DNA of 64,000 bases, from positions 1 through 64,000 of the forward strand of contig NZ_RXNV01000008.1 of NCBI RefSeq assembly GCF_003966265.1, read 5' to 3'. The notes under the pieces are model-generated. The model was not told where the DNA came from and made no database searches. It saw nothing but the letters and a program-made list of their open reading frames with translations. Made by a program: the position numbers and the translations under genes. This stretch comes from Shewanella atlantica (GTDB taxonomy: Bacteria > Pseudomonadota > Gammaproteobacteria > Enterobacterales > Shewanellaceae). Positions 1-10,043 of this stretch are shown here, piece by piece; the first letter of the stretch is position 1; the number at the start of each line of letters is the position of its first letter.

Positions 1-466
1 TGATCACCCTGAACCAAGATATCGATGATGCCGACCTGGGCAGCTTCGACTTCAATGTTGTGGTAACCGACACGGCTGGCCTCACCGATATCGCCGCCGT
101 GACTATTGACCTCACCAACGTTAATGAAGCCCCTGAATTCCGCTCCGGGACCGATGTGGCCGGTGACGCCGCTAACACCGATACCTATGACTTTGGTGAG
201 CTGGCAGAGGCTGCCACTGCTGGCACCGTCGTCGGAACGGTTATCGCCGATGACCCGGATGCCGGTGACAACTTAAGTTACAGCTTTGAAGGTGGCGCAT
301 TAACCAATGGCGTATTCACCATCAACGCCACCACGGGTGTGATCACCCTGAACCAAGATATCGATGATGCCGACCTGGGCAGCTTCGACTTCAATGTTGT
401 GGTAACCGACACGGCTGGCCTCACCGATATCGCCGCCGTGACTATTGACCTCACCAACGTTAATGA
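1..466 (+). repeat. 339-bp tandem repeat units of the adhesin
   Basis: Bases 1-127 are repeated without a change at 340-466, giving a 339-bp (113-codon) period. The second unit starts near 128. The array presumably continues upstream of the window. Identity at the DNA level, not only the protein level, points to recent duplication or gene conversion. Confidence 0.9.
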
Positions 467-3400
467 CGATCCAACAATCCAATCAACCACCAACACCCGA
501 GTCTCTGAAGAGGGTCTAACTGGTGGCCTGATTGACGATATAGGCAATACAGATACGACTAACGCAGTGACTGCAAGCGGTACTATCAATATTGAAGATG
601 TTGATAGCGACACCTTAACTGTATCTCTTTCAGGTCCTGCAACAACATTGATCTCAGGTGGTGAAACGGTTCAGTGGTCATGGGATGAGGAGACAGGTAC
701 ATTAACTGGTTATATCGGCGTTGAGGGGGCCGACTCATACCAAGAAGTCATGACTGTTGTACTGACAGCACCCGATGGTAGCGATTCTGGTGAGTGGAGC
801 TATGACGTTACTCTACTAGCTCCAGTCAAACATTCAGATACAACATCTGAAGACGAACTATCCTTAGATTTCGGTATAAACGTTGACGATAACAATGGTG
901 GAACAACCAACGGCAGTTTCAACGTTATTATCGAAGATGATGCACCTGAGGCATCAGTAAACAGCATTGTTAGTGACAACCTAACTGGTACATACACTGG
1001 AAGCCTTACAGTTGGTGGTGCTGATACTGATTACTCTGCAGATTTGACAGGCAATGTAGCGAGTTGGAGTAACGAGACGGGTAATGAACTGTATTTTGCT
1101 GACTCAGGCCTGACTACCGGTGGGGAGACAATTTACTACTATGTCGATCCAGCTAATCCAGATCTTATGTATGCCTATACAGATTCAGGTACCACGATAT
1201 CGGGCTATAGTAATGCAAATGCTGGGCAATCACTGGTCTTTACTCTATCCGTGGATCCTAACTCCGGCGAATATGTCGTTAATCTGGAAGATTCGATCAC
1301 AGTTATTCAAGAAACCACTGCTGATTTCACCGGAAGCATAACGGCAGGTAACGGTGACAACCTGTTTATCTATCTTAACGGTGAGCTGCAATACGGTACC
1401 AATGCCACTGTAGATACCTTATGTACTGTGACAGGTATCTCCAATGGCAATGTGGCATCTGTAAACAACAGCAACAATGGTATAGGGGTCGGCTCAGGAA
1501 AAGATATTGGTGCCGGCGACACACTTATTCTGTCATTCCAGCAGCCCACAACTAACAATATTCAAATATCCTTAAGTTTAAACAGTGGTAAAGTTTATAC
1601 TGGCGATGCCACCTTCTATGTGCAGGGTAAGAATGCGCTGGGAGAGAGCGATGATTTCACTTTCACCGGCACAAGTGATGAGTTTGAAGCAGCCCTATCC
1701 AGTTCATCGATTGTTGAAGTCAACGTTTTGAAGCTTTCGAAGGCTGATAGTGGCGGTGACTTTAACCTTCAGGGCTTATTTACCGAGACAGTTACAATCG
1801 ATACGTCCGGTACGACACTCGACTTTACCGTGGATATAATTGACAGCGATGGTGATGTGGACAGTGATAATGATTTCAGCGTGGTACTTAATGCCCCAGC
1901 ATCATTATCAGTAGTAACTACCAACGCAGTTGCACAGCTCGATGAAGCCACATTACTCTCTGATGCTGCTGACAATGACACTGAGTCATTGCTGTTCAAA
2001 GCGGGTGATACTGAGATCAATACCTTTGGCTTTGGTGATACCAACAACATTGAGGTACAGGGTATTCGCCTACCTAAGGGCCAAGATATGGAGTGGCGTA
2101 TCGAAAGTGGCGACCTCATTGGTTCAATGAATGGACGTGGAGATCTGCTTAAACTGACCCTGGATTGGGACTCAATTGCAGCAGGACAACAAGGCTCGGT
2201 CATTCTCGATGTCGAGTTACTTGGAAAATTCCCGCACAATATTGACGTCGACAACCTGTTAGTAACGGGTATTCAAGTCATTGCCACCGATGGTTCAGGG
2301 GCGAGTGCAACATCGAGTGTCACTGTTAATGTCGCTGACCATAACCAAGCACCCGATGCTGAAAACGACTATTTTGGTAGCGGCTTAGCGAGTAGCTACT
2401 ATGGTTATAACCAAGGTCCTGACGGAGGAAACCTCTCATCAGTTGATCAGGTGATGAGATTTATTAACAACAATGATCCAGACGCTCTGTTTACTGCGAC
2501 TAGCCTAAGTTATGGCTGGGGAGATGGTAATTTAGGCACTGGGCAGAGTTTACAAACCTTCCTAGGTAGCGATGCAGCGAGTCTAACAGCTGATCCAGGT
2601 AACACCTCAGATGCTATCTTGCATATGCAAGGTGCAGTAGAACTTGACGCTGGCCGCTATGGCTTAAAAGTGACAGCCGATGATGGATATGCGATTAAGA
2701 TTGATGGTGAACTCGTAGCAGTCTTCTCTGCTAACCAATCGGCTAAGACTCGTGAGCCTGGTGATAAAGGCCATATCTATTTTGACATAGCAACAAGTGG
2801 TAGCCATGAAATAGAGATCGTTTATTGGGACCAAGGTGGTGCTTACGAGTTAGATATTGAAATTGGCCAATTTGAACAAGATGGCAGCCAAATTGGTGGC
2901 TACACACCACTGGGTGATCAGATTCTCACTCAGCCAGCTCATGTTATGGAAGACACAGCATTTACCTTCCAGGCCTCGACAATCTTAGGAAATGATAGTG
3001 ACCCCGATGGTGATGCCATCGAGATTATCAGTGCCGGTAATGCAAGTCATGGAACGGTCTCAATTGATGCACTCGGTAACCTACTATTCACTCCTGAAGA
3101 GGGTTATACAGGGCCTGCCAGCTTCGATTACACCATCACAGATCCTTCAGGTCTGGTTGATACTGCGACAGTTTTCTTTGATGTCATACCAACAAGGGGT
3201 TACCAATATAACTCTGGTACCGACGGAGATAACACGCTTAGTGGTACCGACAACCATGACATCATAGTAAGTGATACCGAAGGCCTGCAGATAGTCTCAG
3301 GAGAAGACTATAACCTGGCCTTTATCTTAGACTCATCAGGTAGCATGAGCCGTGAGATTGAAACGGCAAAAGCCCAGCTGGCCAGTGTTTTTGAGACTCT

Positions 3401-4931
3401 ACTTGATAGCGCAAATGGCGTTCAAGCTGGTACGCTCAACATTCTATTGGTCGATTTTTCCAATAATACAAAGCACTATAAATCGATCGAACTGGGTGAC
3501 TTAGGAGAGCAAGCAAACAACCAAGCACTAGATGAACTTTTAGCTGAGTTAAACCTTGTTAATACAAGAGAGAATCAAAATACGAATTACGAAGCAGGCT
3601 TTGATTCTGTCATCGAGTGGTTTAATAGTGACGGTATCGCAAATAATGGCGGCAGTAACCTGACTTACTTTATTACCGATGGAAACCCGAATAATAGGCA
3701 TATTGATAGCGCAGATTCACTCTATATCGGCGTTAACAGTCAGACGAATCATTTTATTTCGTTAACGGATTTACTCAACAGTAGTAATTATCAGGATGGC
3801 GAAACCATTGAGGTTGGTGGTAAGACACTTGTAAATAGCAGTGGAAGTGTTTACTCGGCTTACACTGGTGATTACCTAGGACAGGTCACTGTCAATCAAA
3901 ATGGTACTTATAGTTATACGGATAACTCTGGTACAAATAACCAAACCCTGCATGCATTTAGCCTGTTAAATGCCGTATCTGAAGTCAGAGCAGTAGGTAT
4001 AGGGGGAGGCGTATCAACTGAAACGCTCAAACTCTATGACACAGACGGTGAAGTTCAAGCACAGATTAATGTTAGCGATCTAGCCAGTGTAATCCTTGGT
4101 TCAGAAACATTGCTAAGTCAAGGAGATGACAACTCTGATGGCGGACAAGGTAATGACATTATCTTCGGTGATCTGGTGAAGTTTGAAGATATTGATGGTC
4201 AAGGCTTTGTAGCACTGCAAAAATATATTGCAGATGAGACAGGTCAAACTGCTAACGATATTAATCTGGAAGATATTCATGCTTACATTCGTGACCATAT
4301 ATCAGAATTTGATATATCAAACAGCAATGACGGTGATGACACGCTCAGCGGCGGCCAGGGTAAAGATATCCTCTTCGGTCAGGGTGGTGACGATACCTTG
4401 GACGGCGGTTCGGGGGCGGACCACCTCATTGGAGGAATCGGTAACGATACGCTTATCGGTGGCTTAGGCGATGATACTCTAACCGGCGACGCCCCTACCG
4501 GCCCCACAGGTGCAGATACCTTCGTGTGGTCCGCGGGTTCGACCGGTACAGATCATATTACTGATTTCAACCTCGGTGAAGATAAACTAGATCTTAGTGA
4601 CCTTTTGCATGTAGAGAATGGACATCAACTTTCTGAATACCTCCACTTTACTGTCGATAATACAACTTCGACGCCTTCGACATCTATCGATATCGATGCA
4701 AATCTCGATGGTAATTACGAGCAGCATATCGTCTTAGATGGGGTCGACCTCAGTGATGCGTTTGGAGATAGTGAAGGGGCGATTATTCAAGGGTTACTCG
4801 GCACTAGTGGCGAGGGAGCGTTAATAGTCAGCACCTCAACCGATACAGAGGTGACTTCGACCACATTTTCTGAAGGTCCAGGGTCTAATCAACACCCGGA
4901 TGATGATCAAATTACCTATCTACTTCCATAA
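1..4931 (+). CDS. bpfA: Giant RTX adhesin, C-terminal part (BpfA/LapA-like), 5' end outside window
   Basis: The reading frame is open at base 1, so this is only the C-terminal ~1640 residues of a cell-surface adhesin. In order I see: cadherin/Ig-like repeats (1-466), a T1SS-143-type repeat (about 480-950) with further related Ig-like modules up to about 2340, a PA14-like domain (about 2370-2880), an Ig-like tandem module (about 2940-3190), a von Willebrand A domain (about 3300-4060) with MIDAS motif DSSGS at 3330-3344, RTX glycine/aspartate nonapeptides (about 4120-4170 and 4330-4490) and a C-terminal type I secretion signal region ending at 4931. RTX repeats bind Ca2+ and fold after export. 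The next genes encode the matching exporter, protease and c-di-GMP receptor, as in the Shewanella bpf and Pseudomonas lap clusters. The N-terminal retention module and LapG cleavage site lie upstream and cannot be checked. The family is secure; the symbol is by synteny. Confidence 0.88.
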   Translation, partial: ITLNQDIDDADLGSFDFNVVVTDTAGLTDIAAVTIDLTNVNEAPEFRSGTDVAGDAANTDTYDFGELAEAATAGTVVGTVIADDPDAGDNLSYSFEGGALTNGVFTINATTGVITLNQDIDDADLGSFDFNVVVTDTAGLTDIAAVTIDLTNVNDDPTIQSTTNTRVSEEGLTGGLIDDIGNTDTTNAVTASGTINIEDVDSDTLTVSLSGPATTLISGGETVQWSWDEETGTLTGYIGVEGADSYQEVMTVVLTAPDGSDSGEWSYDVTLLAPVKHSDTTSEDELSLDFGINVDDNNGGTTNGSFNVIIEDDAPEASVNSIVSDNLTGTYTGSLTVGGADTDYSADLTGNVASWSNETGNELYFADSGLTTGGETIYYYVDPANPDLMYAYTDSGTTISGYSNANAGQSLVFTLSVDPNSGEYVVNLEDSITVIQETTADFTGSITAGNGDNLFIYLNGELQYGTNATVDTLCTVTGISNGNVASVNNSNNGIGVGSGKDIGAGDTLILSFQQPTTNNIQISLSLNSGKVYTGDATFYVQGKNALGESDDFTFTGTSDEFEAALSSSSIVEVNVLKLSKADSGGDFNLQGLFTETVTIDTSGTTLDFTVDIIDSDGDVDSDNDFSVVLNAPASLSVVTTNAVAQLDEATLLSDAADNDTESLLFKAGDTEINTFGFGDTNNIEVQGIRLPKGQDMEWRIESGDLIGSMNGRGDLLKLTLDWDSIAAGQQGSVILDVELLGKFPHNIDVDNLLVTGIQVIATDGSGASATSSVTVNVADHNQAPDAENDYFGSGLASSYYGYNQGPDGGNLSSVDQVMRFINNNDPDALFTATSLSYGWGDGNLGTGQSLQTFLGSDAASLTADPGNTSDAILHMQGAVELDAGRYGLKVTADDGYAIKIDGELVAVFSANQSAKTREPGDKGHIYFDIATSGSHEIEIVYWDQGGAYELDIEIGQFEQDGSQIGGYTPLGDQILTQPAHVMEDTAFTFQASTILGNDSDPDGDAIEIISAGNASHGTVSIDALGNLLFTPEEGYTGPASFDYTITDPSGLVDTATVFFDVIPTRGYQYNSGTDGDNTLSGTDNHDIIVSDTEGLQIVSGEDYNLAFILDSSGSMSREIETAKAQLASVFETLLDSANGVQAGTLNILLVDFSNNTKHYKSIELGDLGEQANNQALDELLAELNLVNTRENQNTNYEAGFDSVIEWFNSDGIANNGGSNLTYFITDGNPNNRHIDSADSLYIGVNSQTNHFISLTDLLNSSNYQDGETIEVGGKTLVNSSGSVYSAYTGDYLGQVTVNQNGTYSYTDNSGTNNQTLHAFSLLNAVSEVRAVGIGGGVSTETLKLYDTDGEVQAQINVSDLASVILGSETLLSQGDDNSDGGQGNDIIFGDLVKFEDIDGQGFVALQKYIADETGQTANDINLEDIHAYIRDHISEFDISNSNDGDDTLSGGQGKDILFGQGGDDTLDGGSGADHLIGGIGNDTLIGGLGDDTLTGDAPTGPTGADTFVWSAGSTGTDHITDFNLGEDKLDLSDLLHVENGHQLSEYLHFTVDNTTSTPSTSIDIDANLDGNYEQHIVLDGVDLSDAFGDSEGAIIQGLLGTSGEGALIVSTSTDTEVTSTTFSEGPGSNQHPDDDQITYLLP

Positions 4932-4944
4932 ACCCGCTAATTAT

Positions 4945-4976
4945 CAAGATGGTCTATAGCAAAATAGACCATCTTG
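4945..4976 (+). terminator. Stem-loop after the adhesin gene
   Basis: A 12-bp perfect stem (CAAGATGGTCTA with its complement) around an 8-base loop lies 13 bases after the adhesin stop. There is no clear U tract, so it may be an mRNA 3'-end stabiliser or weak terminator rather than a canonical Rho-independent one. Confidence 0.5.
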
Positions 4977-4993
4977 ACTAATACTTTTATAAT
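4965..4993 (+). promoter_or_regulatory. Putative promoter of the secretion operon
   Basis: A perfect TATAAT at 4988-4993 has TAGACC at 4965-4970 with a 17-base spacer (4 of 6 consensus positions). It would start transcription about 40 bases before the secretion ATPase and allow expression independent of the adhesin. The -35 lies inside the preceding stem-loop. Confidence 0.45.
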
Positions 4994-5039
4994 ACAATAA
5001 GAATAATTCCATAATAAAATCTTAAGGATAAGCTTTTAG

Positions 5040-7220
5040 GTGTCTGTTTCAGCCTCTCAGAAAACTGAGCAATGGACCGTCTCTGCCTCTCAAAGAGTGT
5101 CAGTCGATCCACTGTTAGACAGTTTAGTGTTATTAACCGAATATTTCGGCAGCCCTTGCTCCAGTGAATCTATGGCAGCAGGACTCCCCCTGTCCGGTAG
5201 TGTACTCACACCAGACTTGGTGCCTCAAGCCGCTGCTCGAGCAGGGTTGGCAGCAAAGTTAACCCGTAAAGGGTTAAACCAGATATCACCTATTTTCCTG
5301 CCCTGTATCTTGCTATTAAAAGATAAGAAAGCCTGTCTGCTTAGAGAGCTGGATGTTAAGAAAGACAGGGCTGTCATTCAGCTGCCGGAGACCGGGGGCG
5401 AAGAGACGCTATCACTTGAAGATCTTGAAGCCATCTATGTCGGATACCTGTTTATGGTTAAGCAGCAGTATCGTGGCGACATGGGCTTCGATATTCACCT
5501 TCATGACAGTAATAAGCACTGGTTATTTCAAACAATTAAAGATTCGGCACCTATCTATCGGGATGCGTTAATCGCATCGGTATTGGTCAACCTTTTCGCT
5601 TTGGTTTCACCGCTATTTATCATGAATGTCTATGATAAGGTCGTCCCTAATCTGGCATTCGAATCCCTGTGGGTGTTAGCCATAGGTGCGGGTATCGCCT
5701 ATATCTTCGATCTGATCATGCGGCAACTTCGCGCATACCTTATCGATGTAGCGGGTAAAAAGGTCGATATCATCGTTTCTTCCAAACTGTTTGCCAAAGC
5801 TATAGGCATTCCGCTGGAGAATCGCTCGCCCAGTGTCGGCGGCATGGCCAGACAGTTAGGTGAGTTTGACAGTATTCGGGATATTCTCACTTCGGCAACG
5901 ATTACCACTTTGGTAGACTTACCATTCGCCATCCTCTTCATGTTAATTATTTACTTAGTTGCAGGCGACCTAGCTCTGGTTCCTCTATTTGGCGGAATTA
6001 TAATTATCACCTACACCTTGATCATGCAGCCCAAATTAAAAGCCGCGATCGAGGAGAGCAACAAGTTTTCCAGCCTGAAACATGGTCACCTTATCGAATC
6101 GCTGGCCTCATTAGAATCGATAAAATCCAGTGGTGCAGAGGGATTAGTACAGAAAAGCTGGCAGCAGATGATTGGTCATACTGCCAACTGGCAGTTGAAA
6201 TCGAAGAAAATTTCAACCTCGGTGACCAATCTGGCTAATTTTACAGTACAGCTTTCTGTTGTGTCAGTGGTGATTTTGGGAGTATATCGCGTTGCAGATA
6301 ACGAGATATCTATGGGTGGCATCATCGCGGCAGTGATCTTATCGAGCCGGGCAATCTCTCCGATGGCTCAACTGGCAGGCCTTATGACCCGCGGTAACCA
6401 CACGGCGAGTGCACTGCGGCAACTCAATGAAATAATGACCCAAGAGGATGAATTTGAGAATAAGGGGCATCTGGTTAGCCGACAGCGCCTTCAGGGACAG
6501 ATGAGTGCCGACCATGTTACTTTCTCCTATCCTGGTTCGGAAAAGCCAGTCTTACATCCTATGTCAATTAACATTCAGCCTGGCGAGAGAGTCGCTATCA
6601 TAGGTCGAAATGGTTCGGGTAAGAGTACCCTGGCCAAAATGCTGGTCGGACTCTATCAACCAAGCAAGGGAAGCCTGAGATATGACGGACTGGACTCGGC
6701 TCAGATCCACCCTACAGATCTCAGACGTAACTTTGGTTACCTCCCTCAAGATATCACTTTGTTCCATGGTTCTATCCGGGACAATATCCTGTTTGGCACC
6801 CGTCAGGTATCTGAGCACCAGCTGATCCGGGCAGTGCAACTATCTGGCATCAGCCAGTTTACCGACTTGGAAACTGAAGGGTTAGATCAACAGGTAGGTG
6901 AAGGTGGCCGCGCACTATCCAGGGGTCAGAGGCAGACCGTCGCTCTGGCGAGGGCGACGCTGAACGATCCACCTGTACTCCTTATGGATGAACCGACGGC
7001 AAGTTTAGATGCAAGAGCCGAGAAACAATTTATAAAAGCCATGGAGAACGTCACGAGAGACAGGACCTTGCTGCTTATCACCCATAAGATGCATCTGCTA
7101 AAGCTGGTCGACCGTATTATCGTGCTCGACAGAGGCCATGTGGTTGCCGATGGCCCCAAAAATGAAGTACTGGAAAAACTGAGCAAAGGCTTACTCGCTG
7201 GAGGTCAGAGAAATGAGTAA
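5040..7220 (+). CDS. lapB: Type I secretion ABC transporter/ATPase (LapB-like)
   Basis: Inner-membrane ATPase of a type I secretion system, expected to export the adjacent RTX adhesin in one step with the two genes that follow. The 726 residues comprise an N-terminal C39-peptidase-like domain (about 20-140) with no obvious catalytic Cys/His, as usual for exporters of RTX proteins, then a six-helix membrane domain (about 160-440), then the nucleotide-binding domain: Walker A GRNGSGKST near residue 522, signature ALSRGQRQ (Arg in place of the usual second Gly), Walker B VLLMDEPTASLD and the H-loop LLITHK. The start is GTG at 5040, with AAGGA about 11 bases upstream. It overlaps the next gene by 8 bases. 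It is equivalent to the RTX transporter gene beside bpfA in S. oneidensis. Confidence 0.92.
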   Translation: MSVSASQKTEQWTVSASQRVSVDPLLDSLVLLTEYFGSPCSSESMAAGLPLSGSVLTPDLVPQAAARAGLAAKLTRKGLNQISPIFLPCILLLKDKKACLLRELDVKKDRAVIQLPETGGEETLSLEDLEAIYVGYLFMVKQQYRGDMGFDIHLHDSNKHWLFQTIKDSAPIYRDALIASVLVNLFALVSPLFIMNVYDKVVPNLAFESLWVLAIGAGIAYIFDLIMRQLRAYLIDVAGKKVDIIVSSKLFAKAIGIPLENRSPSVGGMARQLGEFDSIRDILTSATITTLVDLPFAILFMLIIYLVAGDLALVPLFGGIIIITYTLIMQPKLKAAIEESNKFSSLKHGHLIESLASLESIKSSGAEGLVQKSWQQMIGHTANWQLKSKKISTSVTNLANFTVQLSVVSVVILGVYRVADNEISMGGIIAAVILSSRAISPMAQLAGLMTRGNHTASALRQLNEIMTQEDEFENKGHLVSRQRLQGQMSADHVTFSYPGSEKPVLHPMSINIQPGERVAIIGRNGSGKSTLAKMLVGLYQPSKGSLRYDGLDSAQIHPTDLRRNFGYLPQDITLFHGSIRDNILFGTRQVSEHQLIRAVQLSGISQFTDLETEGLDQQVGEGGRALSRGQRQTVALARATLNDPPVLLMDEPTASLDARAEKQFIKAMENVTRDRTLLLITHKMHLLKLVDRIIVLDRGHVVADGPKNEVLEKLSKGLLAGGQRNE

Positions 7221-8595
7221 ACATTTGACGACTCAAGATCTGGAAATGGTCGATGATGTATACGGTGCCATGATGACAGATGCACCGACCAGCCACAGAT
7301 TGATCATCTGGGCACTCTCAGCATTTGCGTTGTGCTTTGTTCTATGGGCTTACTTCTCTAAGTTAGATCAGGTCACAACAGGTATGGGCAAGGTTATCCC
7401 CTCCTCTCAAATTCAGGTGATTCAGAGCCTTGATGGCGGGGTAATGCAGGAACTCTACGTTGAGGAGGGTATGCATGTCACTAAGGGGCAAGCCCTGGTC
7501 CGCATCGATGATACGCGTTTCCGTTCCGACTTCGATCAACAGGAGCAGGAGGTATTTAGCCTGCAAGCTAACGTAAAGCGACTCGAAACCGAGCTGAACA
7601 GTATTATCATTTCTGATATGTCATCTGATTGGCGAGAACAGGTAAAAATAACAAAAACACCTCTGTTATTTTCAGGAGAGCTAATAGAGAAAGAGCCTGA
7701 ACTGGTAAAACGTCAATCGGAAGAGTATTCCGGGCGATTAGATAGTCTGAGCAATCAACTCGAAATTCTAGCCAGACAGATCCAGCAAAAACAGCAGGAA
7801 ACTGAAGAGCTCGCCTCGAAAATCAATACACTCACAAGAAGTTTCCAACTGGTTTCAAGAGAATTAGAACTCACAAGACCTTTAGCAGATAAAGGGATCG
7901 TTCCCGAAGTTGAACTACTGAAACTTGAGCGAACCGTTAACGATATTCAAGGTGAGCTCTCCTCTCTTCGCCTGTTAAGGCCAAAAGTTAAAGCCTCACA
8001 AGATGAAGCAATTCTGAAGCGTCGTGAGGCAGTGTTTGTCTTTGCCGCCGAAACTCGAACCCAACTCAACGAGATGCAAACCAAGCTATCCAGGATGAGC
8101 GAGGCTCAAGTCGGTGCGCAGGATAAAGTCAGTAAAGCCGAGATAACATCACCGGTAAATGGAACCATTAAGAGTATTCATATCAACACCCTTGGCGGCG
8201 TAGTGCAGCCGGGTATCGACATACTCGAAATTGTCCCGTCGGAAGATCAGCTATTAATCGAAACTAAAATAATTCCGAAAGATATCGCATTCCTGCACCC
8301 CGGTTTACCCGCAGTCGTTAAGGTCACTGCCTATGACTTTACAAGATATGGCGGGTTAAACGGGGTTGTAGAGCATATTAGTGCGGATACAACTCAAGAT
8401 GAGGAGGGGAACAGCTTCTATCTTGTAAGAGTACGAACTGAACTATCTAGCTTAAAAAAGGACGACGGCACTGAAATGCCAATTATACCAGGGATGTTAA
8501 CCTCGGTTGATGTAATTACTGGGCAAAGATCCGTTTTAGAGTACATACTTAATCCAATTTTAAGGGCGAAAGATACGGCGCTCAGAGAGCGCTAG
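7213..8595 (+). CDS. lapC: Type I secretion membrane fusion protein, HlyD family (LapC-like)
   Basis: Periplasmic adaptor joining the ABC ATPase to the TolC-type channel. The 460 residues show an N-terminal cytoplasmic tail, one membrane segment (about 33-50), a first biotinyl-lipoyl half (GGVMQELYVEEGMHVTKGQ), a long coiled-coil hairpin rich in Gln, Glu and Leu (about 110-310), the second lipoyl half (ITSPVNGTIKSI) and a beta-barrel C-terminus. The length is typical for the family. The start ATG at 7213 overlaps the ATPase stop by 8 bases, which implies translational coupling. Confidence 0.92.
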   Translation: MSKHLTTQDLEMVDDVYGAMMTDAPTSHRLIIWALSAFALCFVLWAYFSKLDQVTTGMGKVIPSSQIQVIQSLDGGVMQELYVEEGMHVTKGQALVRIDDTRFRSDFDQQEQEVFSLQANVKRLETELNSIIISDMSSDWREQVKITKTPLLFSGELIEKEPELVKRQSEEYSGRLDSLSNQLEILARQIQQKQQETEELASKINTLTRSFQLVSRELELTRPLADKGIVPEVELLKLERTVNDIQGELSSLRLLRPKVKASQDEAILKRREAVFVFAAETRTQLNEMQTKLSRMSEAQVGAQDKVSKAEITSPVNGTIKSIHINTLGGVVQPGIDILEIVPSEDQLLIETKIIPKDIAFLHPGLPAVVKVTAYDFTRYGGLNGVVEHISADTTQDEEGNSFYLVRVRTELSSLKKDDGTEMPIIPGMLTSVDVITGQRSVLEYILNPILRAKDTALRER

Positions 8596-8624
8596 CCTAA
8601 GAAAATCAACCTGGAGGGGTTAAC

Positions 8625-10043
8625 ATGAACACCAGTAAAATTCGGCAACTAAAACGCAGCGGCTTAGCGTTAGCCGTTAGCGCATTGCTCATTCCTGCGT
8701 CGGCTTTCAGCCAGACTCTGGAACAGGCAGTCGCACACACTTTAGATACTAATCCTGAAATCCGAATCGCTTTCAATCGCTTTAAAGCACGTGAAGAGCA
8801 GGTAAATCAGGCAGTAGCCGGTTACATGCCAACGATAGATATCAGTGGCGGATATGGATATGAGCAAACCGATAGTCCATCGACACGCAGAAAGCCAAAT
8901 GTAGGTGAAGTAGATTCTGATGGTGTTGTTGAGTTGGAACGTGGTGAGGCTGGTTTCAGCATCAAGCAGATGCTGTTTGATGGTTTCTATACCAGTAGCG
9001 AGGTCGACAGATATAGTTTCGAAGCCAGTGCCGAGCAATGGGCACTCTTCTCGGCTGCCGAAGATATGGCTCTCGACGTGGCTAAAGTTTATGTCAACTA
9101 CATCCGTAGCGAGCAAGTACTGACGTTGGCAGAGAAAAACCTGGCCAGCCATCAAGAGATATACGATCAGATTAAGCAGAGAACCGATTCAGGTTTAGGC
9201 TCAATTGCCGATCTGTCGCAGATAACAGGTCGTCTGGCTCGTGCCAATGCCAACCTTATCTCGGCTAAAAATAACTTTTTCGATGCAAAAGCACAATTTA
9301 TCCGTGTGGTAGAGCAACAACCCGAAAGCTTAATTGTTCCGGTGCCCGATGACGACATGCTACCAGAAGATCTCAGCACAAGTGTGCAAATAGCCCAAGA
9401 GAATCATCCGATTTTAAAATCGGCTGCCAGCGATATTGAAGCGGCTAAATACGAAAAATCTTCCGCTCAGTCCAACTACTATCCGAAGTTCACTTTAGAT
9501 TTGGAGGGTAACTGGAATAACAATTTAGATGGTGAAGAGGGGATCTCTGGTTCAGGCCTATTTCTAAACGATGTCGGTGGTTACAGTAACGATCTGGTTG
9601 CCATGGTCAGAGTTAAATATAACCTTTTCGCAGGCGGTAAAGACCTCGCCCGCGAGAAGGAAGCCGCATACAAGATCGGTGAAGCCAAAGAGATACGTCA
9701 ACGCGCTCATCGTCAAGTCGTTGAGGGGGTCAACCTGGCCTGGAATGCTTACGAACTGCTGGAACCACAAAAACTGTATATTCGTGAACATGTTATCGCG
9801 GCTAAAGATACCCAAGTCGCTTATAGCCAACAGTTCAACCTGGGACAGCGTACTCTACTCGATCTATTGGATACCGAAAACGAGCTATTCGAAGCCCGTA
9901 AAGATTACCTGGAAGCTGAATACGATGAGATCCTTTCTGAATACCGTATTTTGAATGCTACAGGCCGATTATTGGAATCATTAAGAGTCACTCGCCCGGA
10001 TGTATGGCAAGGTGAGCGTAACTACGAAGGAGGAGTTAACTAA
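8625..10043 (+). CDS. aggA: TolC-family outer-membrane channel of type I secretion (AggA/LapE-like)
   Basis: Outer-membrane efflux channel completing the adhesin exporter. The 472 residues have a Sec signal (Leu/Ala-rich, cleaved near ASAFS-QT), then the duplicated alpha-helical OEP repeats of TolC proteins; the second repeat contains LFAGGKDLAREKEAAYKI. A strong GGAGGGG lies 8 bases before the ATG. The last base of its TAA stop is the first base of the next ATG (TAATG at 10041-10045), so the two are coupled. The AggA name follows the S. oneidensis bpf cluster, where the gene was linked to aggregation; this is by synteny and family. Confidence 0.9.
   Translation: MNTSKIRQLKRSGLALAVSALLIPASAFSQTLEQAVAHTLDTNPEIRIAFNRFKAREEQVNQAVAGYMPTIDISGGYGYEQTDSPSTRRKPNVGEVDSDGVVELERGEAGFSIKQMLFDGFYTSSEVDRYSFEASAEQWALFSAAEDMALDVAKVYVNYIRSEQVLTLAEKNLASHQEIYDQIKQRTDSGLGSIADLSQITGRLARANANLISAKNNFFDAKAQFIRVVEQQPESLIVPVPDDDMLPEDLSTSVQIAQENHPILKSAASDIEAAKYEKSSAQSNYYPKFTLDLEGNWNNNLDGEEGISGSGLFLNDVGGYSNDLVAMVRVKYNLFAGGKDLAREKEAAYKIGEAKEIRQRAHRQVVEGVNLAWNAYELLEPQKLYIREHVIAAKDTQVAYSQQFNLGQRTLLDLLDTENELFEARKDYLEAEYDEILSEYRILNATGRLLESLRVTRPDVWQGERNYEGGVN

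Noticed and set aside
1769-2254. 161-codon frame opposite the adhesin
   Set aside because: Shadow of the repetitive Ser/Thr/Asp-rich coding strand.
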